Part shown: positions 31,688-39,921 of the stretch, one piece after another
Position numbering within the stretch: the stretch's first letter is position 1
How the letters are laid out: each line of letters opens with the position of its first letter
NCBI GenBank assembly: GCA_016237705.1
Contig: CP066204.1
Coordinates: forward strand, 630,001 to 694,000
Source of the DNA: Aerococcaceae bacterium zg-252
GTDB taxonomy: Bacteria > Bacillota > Bacilli > Lactobacillales > Aerococcaceae
DNA: 64,000 nucleotides
Reading direction: 5' to 3'
Notes under the pieces: generated by a model
What the model was told of the DNA's origin: nothing
Database searches by the model: none
What the model saw: only the letters and a program-made list of their open reading frames with translations
Position numbers and translations under genes: made by a program

Positions 31688-34600
31688 TACGGTGGTACCG
31701 CCAGTGAGATGGCAAGGTTAATCAATGATTCAGGCGTGTTAAACGGTGAATTAGAAGCGACAGCTGATAATGTTAAAGATATTCCGTTTGATACGTTGAT
31801 TCAAGCGATTAATAAAGTTCAACAAGATTTAGGTGTGACAGGAACGACTGCGAAAGAAGCGGCTGAAACTGTAAATGGTTCATTCTATCAGATGGCAGCT
31901 TCTGCTAAGAATTTAGTTTCTCGCTTAGGAGACCCAACTGCGAATATTAAGGAATTATTTGTGCAGTTAGGTGAATCGGTTGCGATATTTGGTAAAAATG
32001 TTGGTCGTGTGTTGAAACAAATTTGGGACAATCTTCCGATTTCAGATATTCAAAAATCAGCATTGGCAATGGTAGCTTTTACGGGGCCGGCTTTAGTAGC
32101 GTTTGGTAAATTAGGGCAGGCGATTGCTGTTGTTGGGGAAGTATCCAACAAATTTTCTAGTCAAATTGTTAAAACGTTCGTAAAAATTCCTAGTACGTTT
32201 AATAGTACATTAGGTTCAATTGAGAAAAGCATGCGGTCATTTGGTGCTAATTCACTTTCTGCTGTTCAACAGGTTGGTGCTGGGATAAGTAGTTATGCAC
32301 ACAATCAATTTCCAAAGGCTGCCAAAGGGATATCCACAGCGTTTTCTAATGTGATGAAGTCGGTAGATAATATCGTTTATGAAGGAATGTTTAAAGTAAG
32401 TGAAAAGTTTGGATATTTTGATAATAACGGACTTTATGGCGCATTGAAACGTATGCAGACAGGTGTTCAGTCTGCTGTTTCAAAAATGATGCCTACCATC
32501 AATTCTGTTGGGTCAGGTATGCAAAAATCTTTTGGTATCGGCATGAAGACAGCATCGATGACAACCAATGCCATCGGTAGGTTGGCAATGGCTGGTTTAA
32601 GCTTGGTGGGTCCGGTCGCTTTAATTGGTGCAGGATTAGCAGCTGCTGGAGTGGCAATGACATTGTTTGGTGACCAGATTACGGCGGTTCTACAGACGGC
32701 AATTCAACAAGGTCCGCAGATTATTTCATCGCTTGTTGATGGGATTATTTCTGCATTGCCTGGATTGATTGAGCAAGGCGTAACGATGCTTACGATGTTC
32801 GCAGAAGCAATTGCAGTCAATTTACCTGTATTGATTCAAAAAGGTGTGGAGTTAATTCAAACTTTAGTGCAAGGTGTAGCTAGTGGATTGCCACAATTAA
32901 TTCCAGCTGCATTAAATGTGATTACTTCATTTGTAAGTTCGGTATTGAGTGCATTGCCGCAACTGATGCTTACTGGTATGCAGTTTATTCTTTCATTAGT
33001 GCAAGGGATTATCAGTAACATGGGCAATATTATTAATTCTGCTCAAACGATTTTTAATTCATTTATTCAATCAGCTAATACGTTTTTACCGATGATTATT
33101 CAAACAGGTGTCCAGATTATCGTTAGTTTGATTACTGGTATTGCGAATAATTTGCCACAAATTTTACAAACGGCTGTTACGATGATGCAGAGCTTTGTTC
33201 AGATGATTTTAGCTAATTTACCGGCGATTCTTCAAGGTGGGGTACAAATTATTATGGCCTTGATTCGTGGAATCGTTCAAAATATTGGTAATATTGCAAG
33301 GGCGGCAGGACAAATGATTAAAATATTGCTAAGTGGATTAGGAAAAGCAATTCCGCAAGTTTTAGTAGCTGGTGTAAAAATTGTTATTGAATTGATTAAA
33401 GGATTAGTTCAAGCAGCACCTGAATTATTGAATGCTGGGGTACAACTAATCGGTGATGTGATTAATGGGATGAAAGATGCTATCGTTAATCTTGGTTCGG
33501 GTATGTGGAATGGGCTAAAAGACGGCTTTGGAAAGATGACTGATTGGATTACTGGTAAATCAAAAGAAGTTCCGAAAAACGTCACTGAAAACTTCCAAAA
33601 AGCTGAACAAGGTGCCACTGCGGCAACTAGCGCAATGTCTGCTAAAGTTGGCACTGATTTCGATAAAATTGAACGGGATTTAATCAGTAAAACCCAATCA
33701 GGTGTTGATGGTGTGAAAAATGCATTAGGTGGATTAGGTGAAGCAGAGGGCTTTGTTTCTGATTTTACGTTTAATACTGATTATAAAATGTCAGATGCTA
33801 AAATATCATGGACGAATCATGCGAAATCAGGTGTAGATGGTATTATAGCATCTTTAATGGCTTTAAAAGGCGCTGAATTGCCAGCGGGTGAATTTAAAGA
33901 TAAAGTTGAAGCGCTTATGGCTGAATACGGTATAAATGTCGGTAATTCAGCTGCTCGAGCAACGGAAGCGATTAGAGCGAATACAGAGCCAGTGGTAAGT
34001 TTTGCTGATTTTTATAATCAGTTAGGTTCCGGTGCTCAAGCGTATTTAGGTGAATATGGTGCCGTTGTGGATTTACTGACCAAAGAAACTGCTAATACCG
34101 CTTTTTCTAACACTGGTGAAGTGATGTCGATGGTTGATTGGTATAAGCAATTGCCAGCGTGGACGCAGGAAACATTAGCAAATGAATATGGTGTTACGGT
34201 AGATAGTTTAACAGAGCAAATAGCACAAACAGCAGTAGATAATACGGCTAAAGTTGAAGGTGCTGCCGATTCATATTTGAATCTAGCTAATATGTCAGTT
34301 GCGAATATTGCGAGTATGTTTAATATTCCAACAGATGTTGCTGAAATAGTTCAGCAAGTTATTGCCAATTCTGCTCCTGTTGAGACAGCGGCTGAGCATT
34401 ATGCAGGGTTGAATGATAAAGCGACAGCTGAAATGCAAAGTTTATCAGCGAGTGCAGCAGCGAATGCGGCTAATGCGACTTCTGGAGTAACAAGTGAAAG
34501 TAGTGCGATGAATAAACAAGCGTTAGCGGAATATACTGGAATGAATATTGCGACGATTGCTCAAATGGTATTAATGGCGGCAGCTGCTTTATTACAGGCT

Positions 34601-35332
34601 GGGGCTATTAAAACAACGGTAAGCAATAATTTTAAAACCATGGGGAATAATGCAAAAAATAGTTTTACTACTATGGCATCTGATTTTAAAGCAAAATTGA
34701 GTGAAATGAAGTCTGTTGCAAGCAGTTCAATCGCTTCTATTCGTCAGACAACAAGTAGTGGTTTTAACGCAGTAGTTTCCACGATTCGTTCAACAATGAA
34801 TCAGGCTGTTAGTGCAGTGAGAACAGCTATGAGCCAAGCAGTGTCAGCCATGAATAGTGTAGCAGGTCAAGCGAGAAGTGCGGGTTATAATATGGGTGCT
34901 GGGTTTTATTCAGGTTTAGCTAGCATGTCAGGTTCTATTATTGGTTTAGCGCAAAGTATCGCCAGTCAAGCAGCTGCTGTTATGCGTTCTGCATTGCGTA
35001 TTCATTCTCCTTCTCGTGTGACAATGGGAATTGGACAGTACACAGGTGAAGGGTTTGCATTAGGTATTGAAAAATGGATACCTAAAGTTGCAAGAGCGTC
35101 CAATGCATTAGCTGAAGCTGGAGTGCCTGATATTGATTCTTTTGCTATCGATGATGCCTTGATGAAAGCAAATAACACTTCACATTTAACAGAGTATACG
35201 TTTAAAGATAGTGTAGACCATCGTGTTCAACCTTTAGAAGTAAAATTTGAATTAGGTGGGCGTAATTATCGTGGTTTTGTGAGTGACATTAATAGAGCGC
35301 AGAGTCAAATGATAGAAATCCAAGAATATTAG
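31688..35332 (+). CDS. Tape-measure protein, exon 3
   Basis: The last 1214 codons. After YGGTASEMARLINDSGVLNG the protein has hydrophobic segments (GLSLVGPVALIGAGLAAAGV) and a repeated helical region of about 35-40-residue units (LPQLI, LVQGI, GVQII motifs, about 32700-33480). An Ala/Ser-rich helical stretch follows, and the end is LRIHSPSRVTMGIGQYTGEG, typical of tape-measure C-termini. The ATG overlapping the intron end (31685) is not expected to be a real start. Confidence 0.9.
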   Translation, partial: YGGTASEMARLINDSGVLNGELEATADNVKDIPFDTLIQAINKVQQDLGVTGTTAKEAAETVNGSFYQMAASAKNLVSRLGDPTANIKELFVQLGESVAIFGKNVGRVLKQIWDNLPISDIQKSALAMVAFTGPALVAFGKLGQAIAVVGEVSNKFSSQIVKTFVKIPSTFNSTLGSIEKSMRSFGANSLSAVQQVGAGISSYAHNQFPKAAKGISTAFSNVMKSVDNIVYEGMFKVSEKFGYFDNNGLYGALKRMQTGVQSAVSKMMPTINSVGSGMQKSFGIGMKTASMTTNAIGRLAMAGLSLVGPVALIGAGLAAAGVAMTLFGDQITAVLQTAIQQGPQIISSLVDGIISALPGLIEQGVTMLTMFAEAIAVNLPVLIQKGVELIQTLVQGVASGLPQLIPAALNVITSFVSSVLSALPQLMLTGMQFILSLVQGIISNMGNIINSAQTIFNSFIQSANTFLPMIIQTGVQIIVSLITGIANNLPQILQTAVTMMQSFVQMILANLPAILQGGVQIIMALIRGIVQNIGNIARAAGQMIKILLSGLGKAIPQVLVAGVKIVIELIKGLVQAAPELLNAGVQLIGDVINGMKDAIVNLGSGMWNGLKDGFGKMTDWITGKSKEVPKNVTENFQKAEQGATAATSAMSAKVGTDFDKIERDLISKTQSGVDGVKNALGGLGEAEGFVSDFTFNTDYKMSDAKISWTNHAKSGVDGIIASLMALKGAELPAGEFKDKVEALMAEYGINVGNSAARATEAIRANTEPVVSFADFYNQLGSGAQAYLGEYGAVVDLLTKETANTAFSNTGEVMSMVDWYKQLPAWTQETLANEYGVTVDSLTEQIAQTAVDNTAKVEGAADSYLNLANMSVANIASMFNIPTDVAEIVQQVIANSAPVETAAEHYAGLNDKATAEMQSLSASAAANAANATSGVTSESSAMNKQALAEYTGMNIATIAQMVLMAAAALLQAGAIKTTVSNNFKTMGNNAKNSFTTMASDFKAKLSEMKSVASSSIASIRQTTSSGFNAVVSTIRSTMNQAVSAVRTAMSQAVSAMNSVAGQARSAGYNMGAGFYSGLASMSGSIIGLAQSIASQAAAVMRSALRIHSPSRVTMGIGQYTGEGFALGIEKWIPKVARASNALAEAGVPDIDSFAIDDALMKANNTSHLTEYTFKDSVDHRVQPLEVKFELGGRNYRGFVSDINRAQSQMIEIQEY

Positions 35333-35342
35333 GAGGTGTGTA

Positions 35343-36116
35343 ATGTATCAATTTACTGATACTAATAAAAATGCAGAAGGGGCATCTGCACCTTCTGATA
35401 ATATGCGATTCAACGGCGTTTATCTTAATGAGTTTATTGACGGCTACCGACAGTTACATGTTAGTGGTCGTCATTTAATTAGTCGTGAAGTGGATATGAC
35501 AGCTATTTCGATGCGTAATGGTAAATGGTTCAATACGGTTCGAGATGAGCCACGAGAGTTGGTTATTGCTTATCGGCTTGAAGCAAGTTCTAGCGAGGAA
35601 ATGCGGGACAAAATGGCTAAATTTAATCAGTTATTAAATACATCGGAGCCTGTTCCAGTTGTTTTTGATGATGAGAAGGGATATACCTATTATGCTATTT
35701 ATGCAGATGCGCCTAGTGACCCTGAACAACATTTAACTGTTATTGGTTCTTTTCGACTAATTTGTCCCAGTCCTTTTAAATATGCTCAGCAAAAAGAAAG
35801 CCATTCAGGGCAAATAGGCGTTTTAGAGAACGAAAATATATTGCCAGATGAAATTACGGCGGTTGTATCTCAGAATACACAAAAGGTTGAGATTGTTAAT
35901 GGTACAAAGCGTATGGTTTTCGAGGGAAATTATGCATCAGGTGACCGCATCGTTATTAAATGGGGGGATGAAGTAGAAATAAGACATAATTCCCGTAATG
36001 CCTTGTTAGACCTGTTACAGTTTTCGTTTCCGACTACTTTCACAATAAAATCGAATGATACGATAACGGGTGTAAACTGTTCAGTTTCAATTAAATGGAG
36101 GGATATGCGACGATGA
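35343..36116 (+). CDS. Distal tail protein (Dit)
   Basis: A 257-aa Sipho_tail/Dit protein. The N-terminal ring domain has MRFNGVYLNEF, VSGRHLISREVDM and RDEPRELVIAYRLEASSSEE; a C-terminal galectin-like part follows. It forms the hexameric hub joining the tail tube to the Tal and fibre proteins. AGGAGGTG precedes the ATG. Confidence 0.92.
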   Translation: MYQFTDTNKNAEGASAPSDNMRFNGVYLNEFIDGYRQLHVSGRHLISREVDMTAISMRNGKWFNTVRDEPRELVIAYRLEASSSEEMRDKMAKFNQLLNTSEPVPVVFDDEKGYTYYAIYADAPSDPEQHLTVIGSFRLICPSPFKYAQQKESHSGQIGVLENENILPDEITAVVSQNTQKVEIVNGTKRMVFEGNYASGDRIVIKWGDEVEIRHNSRNALLDLLQFSFPTTFTIKSNDTITGVNCSVSIKWRDMRR

Positions 36117-38194
36117 TTTATTTGTTTAATAATCAAGAACAACTGATTAAAATTTTGACGGATAAAATTGTTAAATCTGCATATCATACTCAAGAATTAA
36201 CGGATGAAAATTATATTTCTGATAAATTAATCGTTGAAGTGAAAGCGATGGATGATGTCGAACTAGCAGAAGTGGAGTATATCGGTATTTCGAGTTTAAA
36301 TAAGGACCACGCTTATGATTTGTTTTATGTGTTGTCGCACAAAACAGTGGGGACAATTACTGAATTTATTGGCGTACAGTCTGGAATTGAAGAATTGCGA
36401 AAAATTCCGGTGTATGATATTCGACCAAATGGGAGTGTAAGGCAGCATGCTGAACGGATTATTCAAGGTTCTAATTGGACAGTAGGATATACACCGGACA
36501 TCGGTAATGCGGGTGTGAATTATTATTATATGAGTGCATTCGATGCGTTGAAAAAGATGTGTAATTCATTTGGTGTTGAGATGCAATTCCATGTTGAAAT
36601 AAATGGCAATAAGATTGGTAATCGCTACATTGAGTTTAAAAAACGCATTGGAACAGTTACGCATAGGCGAGTGACGTATGGGCATAATGCGTTAGAAATT
36701 ATTAAAGAAGTTCAAAAGGCTAATTTAGTAACTGCTTTAATTGGTCGAGGACGCGGCGAAGAAGTGTCTAGTGCTGGAGAAAACGAAAGCGGACAAGCTG
36801 GTTATGGACGTAAAATTACATTTGAAGATATTGTCTGGGAAAAATCTCAAGGCAAGCCAGTAGATAAGCCTGCTGGATTAAAGTATGTAGAGAATAAAGA
36901 AGCGACAGCGATGTTTGGGATAAAAACACCGAATGGGAATATTCCAAAGATTGGATTTATTGAGTTTGATACAGATGACCGTGAATTGTTGCTTCAGAGA
37001 ACGTATGAAAGCTTGAATGAACAATGTAGACCTCAAGTATTGTTTCGTACTACATCAGCTTATTTGACTGCTGAAATTGGTGATACAGTGCGTGTGGAGC
37101 GTCCTGACTTGAATATTGATTATGCGGTGCGTGTGGTCAAAATTGAGTGGAATAGAATCAGTAATCGAGCAATCAGCCTAGAGTTGGGCGATAAGTTAAA
37201 TGATTCTTTAGGTTCTCAAATGAAATCTTTGTCGAAAGATATAGAGAATCGTTTAGCAGACGAAATTATGAATCAAAAATCTGACATTGTAGACCATATT
37301 CTTTCAGCTAACGGCTTTAATACAAATTGGTATAGCGAAACCGAGCCAACTAACCCTCGTATTAACGATATTTGGTACCAGCCTGACCCTGAATTTGAAG
37401 GGCATTATATTATGCGTATTTGGAACGGTGAAATTTGGGAGGAACTTGTACGAACAAAGAATTTTAATCGTGTGATAGAAAAAATTAAACAAGTCGAAGA
37501 CCACCTAAAAACCACCGAAGCCGAGATAGAGAAAATCCACGCACGTAACGAAGAAGAGTTAGAGAAGTTCCGTGAAGAATTGAAATCATTGGACTTATCA
37601 GAAGAAAAAATTGAAGCAATCACTAAGAAAATCAATTTGGAGTTACCAGATTTTGATGCGTTGAAATCACAAATCGAATCGGTGAGAGAGTCCAGTCGTG
37701 TCAATGCTGAAATGATTGGTAATGACGGAAAGACTCGTTACAGTAAGAATATTCTTATCGGAGAGGTTGACCGTAAATTATTGTTTACAGATGACCATAT
37801 TACGATAGAAGCTAATGACGGTGGATTTAAGAAGGGACAGACTTATACAATATCGTTTGAAGCGTTGTGTGAATTGTTAGCGAAAGCGAAAGTGTCGTTC
37901 AACTTTGGTCGAGAAGCAGTGCGTGGTGTGACGATGACGTTAACGCCAAGTTCAAGCAAGCTGACGACTGTTCAAACAGGCAGTAAGACGGTTGATGTAT
38001 TGCCTGGCGACTACACTGTTTTGATGACGTCAGGCTGGTATAAACGATATTCGCAAGAGGTGCGAATTGAAAAAGATACTACGATTGATATTTTAACAGA
38101 GTATCGTGAAATAGCCGAAGGGAATCGAACTATGGCGTATCAAGGCGAGTGGTCAGAAAATCCAGAATTAATTTTAGACGGAGGTGTAAGTTAA
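36113..38194 (+). CDS. Tail-associated protein Tal / prophage endopeptidase tail
   Basis: A 693-aa protein. Residues 1 to about 370 are the Tal/gp27-like hub (IYLFNNQEQLIKIL; VRQHAERIIQGSNWTVGY; LIGRGRGEEVSSAG). A coiled-coil region (IEKIKQVEDHLKTTEAEIEK, about 440-530) and a beta-rich end follow. GGAGGGATATG precedes the ATG at 36113. It plugs the tail tip and may have cell-wall peptidase activity in other phages; no catalytic residues are obvious. Confidence 0.87.
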   Translation: MIYLFNNQEQLIKILTDKIVKSAYHTQELTDENYISDKLIVEVKAMDDVELAEVEYIGISSLNKDHAYDLFYVLSHKTVGTITEFIGVQSGIEELRKIPVYDIRPNGSVRQHAERIIQGSNWTVGYTPDIGNAGVNYYYMSAFDALKKMCNSFGVEMQFHVEINGNKIGNRYIEFKKRIGTVTHRRVTYGHNALEIIKEVQKANLVTALIGRGRGEEVSSAGENESGQAGYGRKITFEDIVWEKSQGKPVDKPAGLKYVENKEATAMFGIKTPNGNIPKIGFIEFDTDDRELLLQRTYESLNEQCRPQVLFRTTSAYLTAEIGDTVRVERPDLNIDYAVRVVKIEWNRISNRAISLELGDKLNDSLGSQMKSLSKDIENRLADEIMNQKSDIVDHILSANGFNTNWYSETEPTNPRINDIWYQPDPEFEGHYIMRIWNGEIWEELVRTKNFNRVIEKIKQVEDHLKTTEAEIEKIHARNEEELEKFREELKSLDLSEEKIEAITKKINLELPDFDALKSQIESVRESSRVNAEMIGNDGKTRYSKNILIGEVDRKLLFTDDHITIEANDGGFKKGQTYTISFEALCELLAKAKVSFNFGREAVRGVTMTLTPSSSKLTTVQTGSKTVDVLPGDYTVLMTSGWYKRYSQEVRIEKDTTIDILTEYREIAEGNRTMAYQGEWSENPELILDGGVS

Positions 38195-39546
38195 TGGTAG
38201 AAACAGTACCAATGCGGGTACAGCATAAGCGAATGACGAAAGCGCAATGGCAAGCAAGTGATGTGATTTTACTTGAGGGCGAGATTGGTGTTGAAAGTGA
38301 TACAGGATTTGTTAAAGTCGGTGACGGTACGAAGCGGTTTAGTGCGTTGAAGTATTTAACGGGACCCCAAGGTGAACGTGGTGAACGCGGCTTGACGGGT
38401 GCGACGGGTGCAACAGGTTCAATTGGTCCGCAAGGGGCGACAGGTGAACGTGGCGTATCTGGTCCGAAGGGTGATAAAGGAGATAGTCAATACGTTCATA
38501 TTGCTTATGCGACTATTACCTATCTAGCTCAAGAAAATTCGAGTGTAACATTACAGGCTAAAACGCTCGTGCGCTTCGGCAAAGGTGATAAGTGGTTATA
38601 CAAAGAGCTTGCAGCTGGGACACATCAATTGAATTTACGATTGTTTGGAGAAGACCCAGCAGTCACTATTACTAAAGAAATTCAAAGTATTCAAAACTTT
38701 TCGGTAACGGACAGTACGAATAGAACGCATATTGGTATCTATAACGATAATGTTGAGTCGGGCAGTACGGACGCTTCACGCTATACTTGGATTCGTGTTC
38801 AGGGTGCTCAAGGAGCAAGAGGTGAGCGCGGGGAACGAGGGGAGCGTGGTCAAAAAGGCGACCCATTAAGATTTGAGGATTTAACACCAGAACAAATCAA
38901 TCAAATTAGAGCACAAAATATTGATTTATCGGGGTATGTGACGAAGAGAGAGTTAGATAATGTGCCGGTTGTGTATACGAGTGCATTAGCTGAAAAAGTT
39001 GGATACGACAAGATACGTCCGAATATTGATTATTTTTTAGATGATAATGGTAAGTTTGGTACGGTCACAAGCGTTGGTGTTATGCGAAAAGAAGTAGGAA
39101 TTACTGAATTGATTGACCCAGTTGCGTACGCTAATAGAGAGCATACACATGTAATTAATCAGATAACAGGTCTAACACAAGCTTTAGCAGGTAAACAACC
39201 TACTGGTGATTATGTCACAAATGCTGCATTAAACAATAAAGGCTACGTCACAGAGACAGCCTTAAACAACAAGGGCTACGTCACCAATACTACTTTGAAC
39301 AATAAAGGCTATGTCACGGAGACGGCATTAAACGGAAAAGGCTATGTCACTCAAACTATTCTTAACAGTAAAAATTACCTCACTCAGTCCACTGCTAACA
39401 CTACTTATGCCACGAAACAAGAATTGCGTAATGTTCAAAGTACACCTGGACCCAAAGGGGCAGACGGGACATCGATTAATGTGCAAGTAGTGACGGCTCC
39501 TCCTACGACACAAGCGGAGAACACATTGTATTTAGTGAGGGCGTAA
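38194..39546 (+). CDS. Collagen-like tail fibre / receptor-binding protein
   Basis: A 450-aa protein. The N-terminal tail-attachment segment (QHKRMTKAQWQASDVILLEG, IGVESDTGFVKVGDGTKRF) is common in phage fibres. Collagen-like Gly-X-Y runs lie near 56-92 and 200-225. From about 339 to 395 come tandem 10-residue repeats (NNKGYVTETAL). GGAGGTG precedes the ATG, which overlaps the Tal stop. Collagen-like runs make trimeric shafts and vary by slippage. Confidence 0.85.
   Translation: MVETVPMRVQHKRMTKAQWQASDVILLEGEIGVESDTGFVKVGDGTKRFSALKYLTGPQGERGERGLTGATGATGSIGPQGATGERGVSGPKGDKGDSQYVHIAYATITYLAQENSSVTLQAKTLVRFGKGDKWLYKELAAGTHQLNLRLFGEDPAVTITKEIQSIQNFSVTDSTNRTHIGIYNDNVESGSTDASRYTWIRVQGAQGARGERGERGERGQKGDPLRFEDLTPEQINQIRAQNIDLSGYVTKRELDNVPVVYTSALAEKVGYDKIRPNIDYFLDDNGKFGTVTSVGVMRKEVGITELIDPVAYANREHTHVINQITGLTQALAGKQPTGDYVTNAALNNKGYVTETALNNKGYVTNTTLNNKGYVTETALNGKGYVTQTILNSKNYLTQSTANTTYATKQELRNVQSTPGPKGADGTSINVQVVTAPPTTQAENTLYLVRA
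39218..39385 (+). repeat. 30-bp tandem repeats in the fibre gene
   Basis: Five to six imperfect 30-bp units (core AATAAAGGCTACGTCAC) encode the decapeptide repeats NNKGYVTETAL. Synonymous differences between units show they are old enough to drift while the protein repeat is kept. Confidence 0.8.
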
Positions 39547-39549
39547 GCA

Positions 39550-39909
39550 ATGACGATGGCAGATTTTAGAAATACGAAGCAAGTGTTTTATGGTGGGAAT
39601 GAAATTGGAGCTGTTTGGTATCGTGGTGAAAAGATTTGGGAGAAGCCAGAAGAAGATAATGGAGCGTGGGAAGAACTATTTAACGGCACGTTGTCGTTTG
39701 CAGGTTCGTTAGTAACGCGTTTACCACAAAATTATTCTCGCTTTATGATTATCGGCTCGAACGGTGAACGAAAAGAGTTTGATATGCAAGGAACAGATGA
39801 TAAAACTATTGAAGTTGGAGATTCTCGTTACTATGTTTCACATACGTCAAGTGGTTTGGTCGTAGATGGCGGTTCTGGCACAACAATTGTCAAAGGTTTA
39901 CCGAAATGA
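39550..39909 (+). CDS. Hypothetical tail-tip protein
   Basis: A 119-aa beta-rich protein (VFYGGNEIGAVWYRGEKIWE at the start) between two fibre genes, so probably a baseplate or fibre accessory. The opening pattern is common in small tail-tip proteins of Lactobacillales phages. Confidence 0.65.
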   Translation: MTMADFRNTKQVFYGGNEIGAVWYRGEKIWEKPEEDNGAWEELFNGTLSFAGSLVTRLPQNYSRFMIIGSNGERKEFDMQGTDDKTIEVGDSRYYVSHTSSGLVVDGGSGTTIVKGLPK

Positions 39910-39921
39910 AGAGGTGATTAA

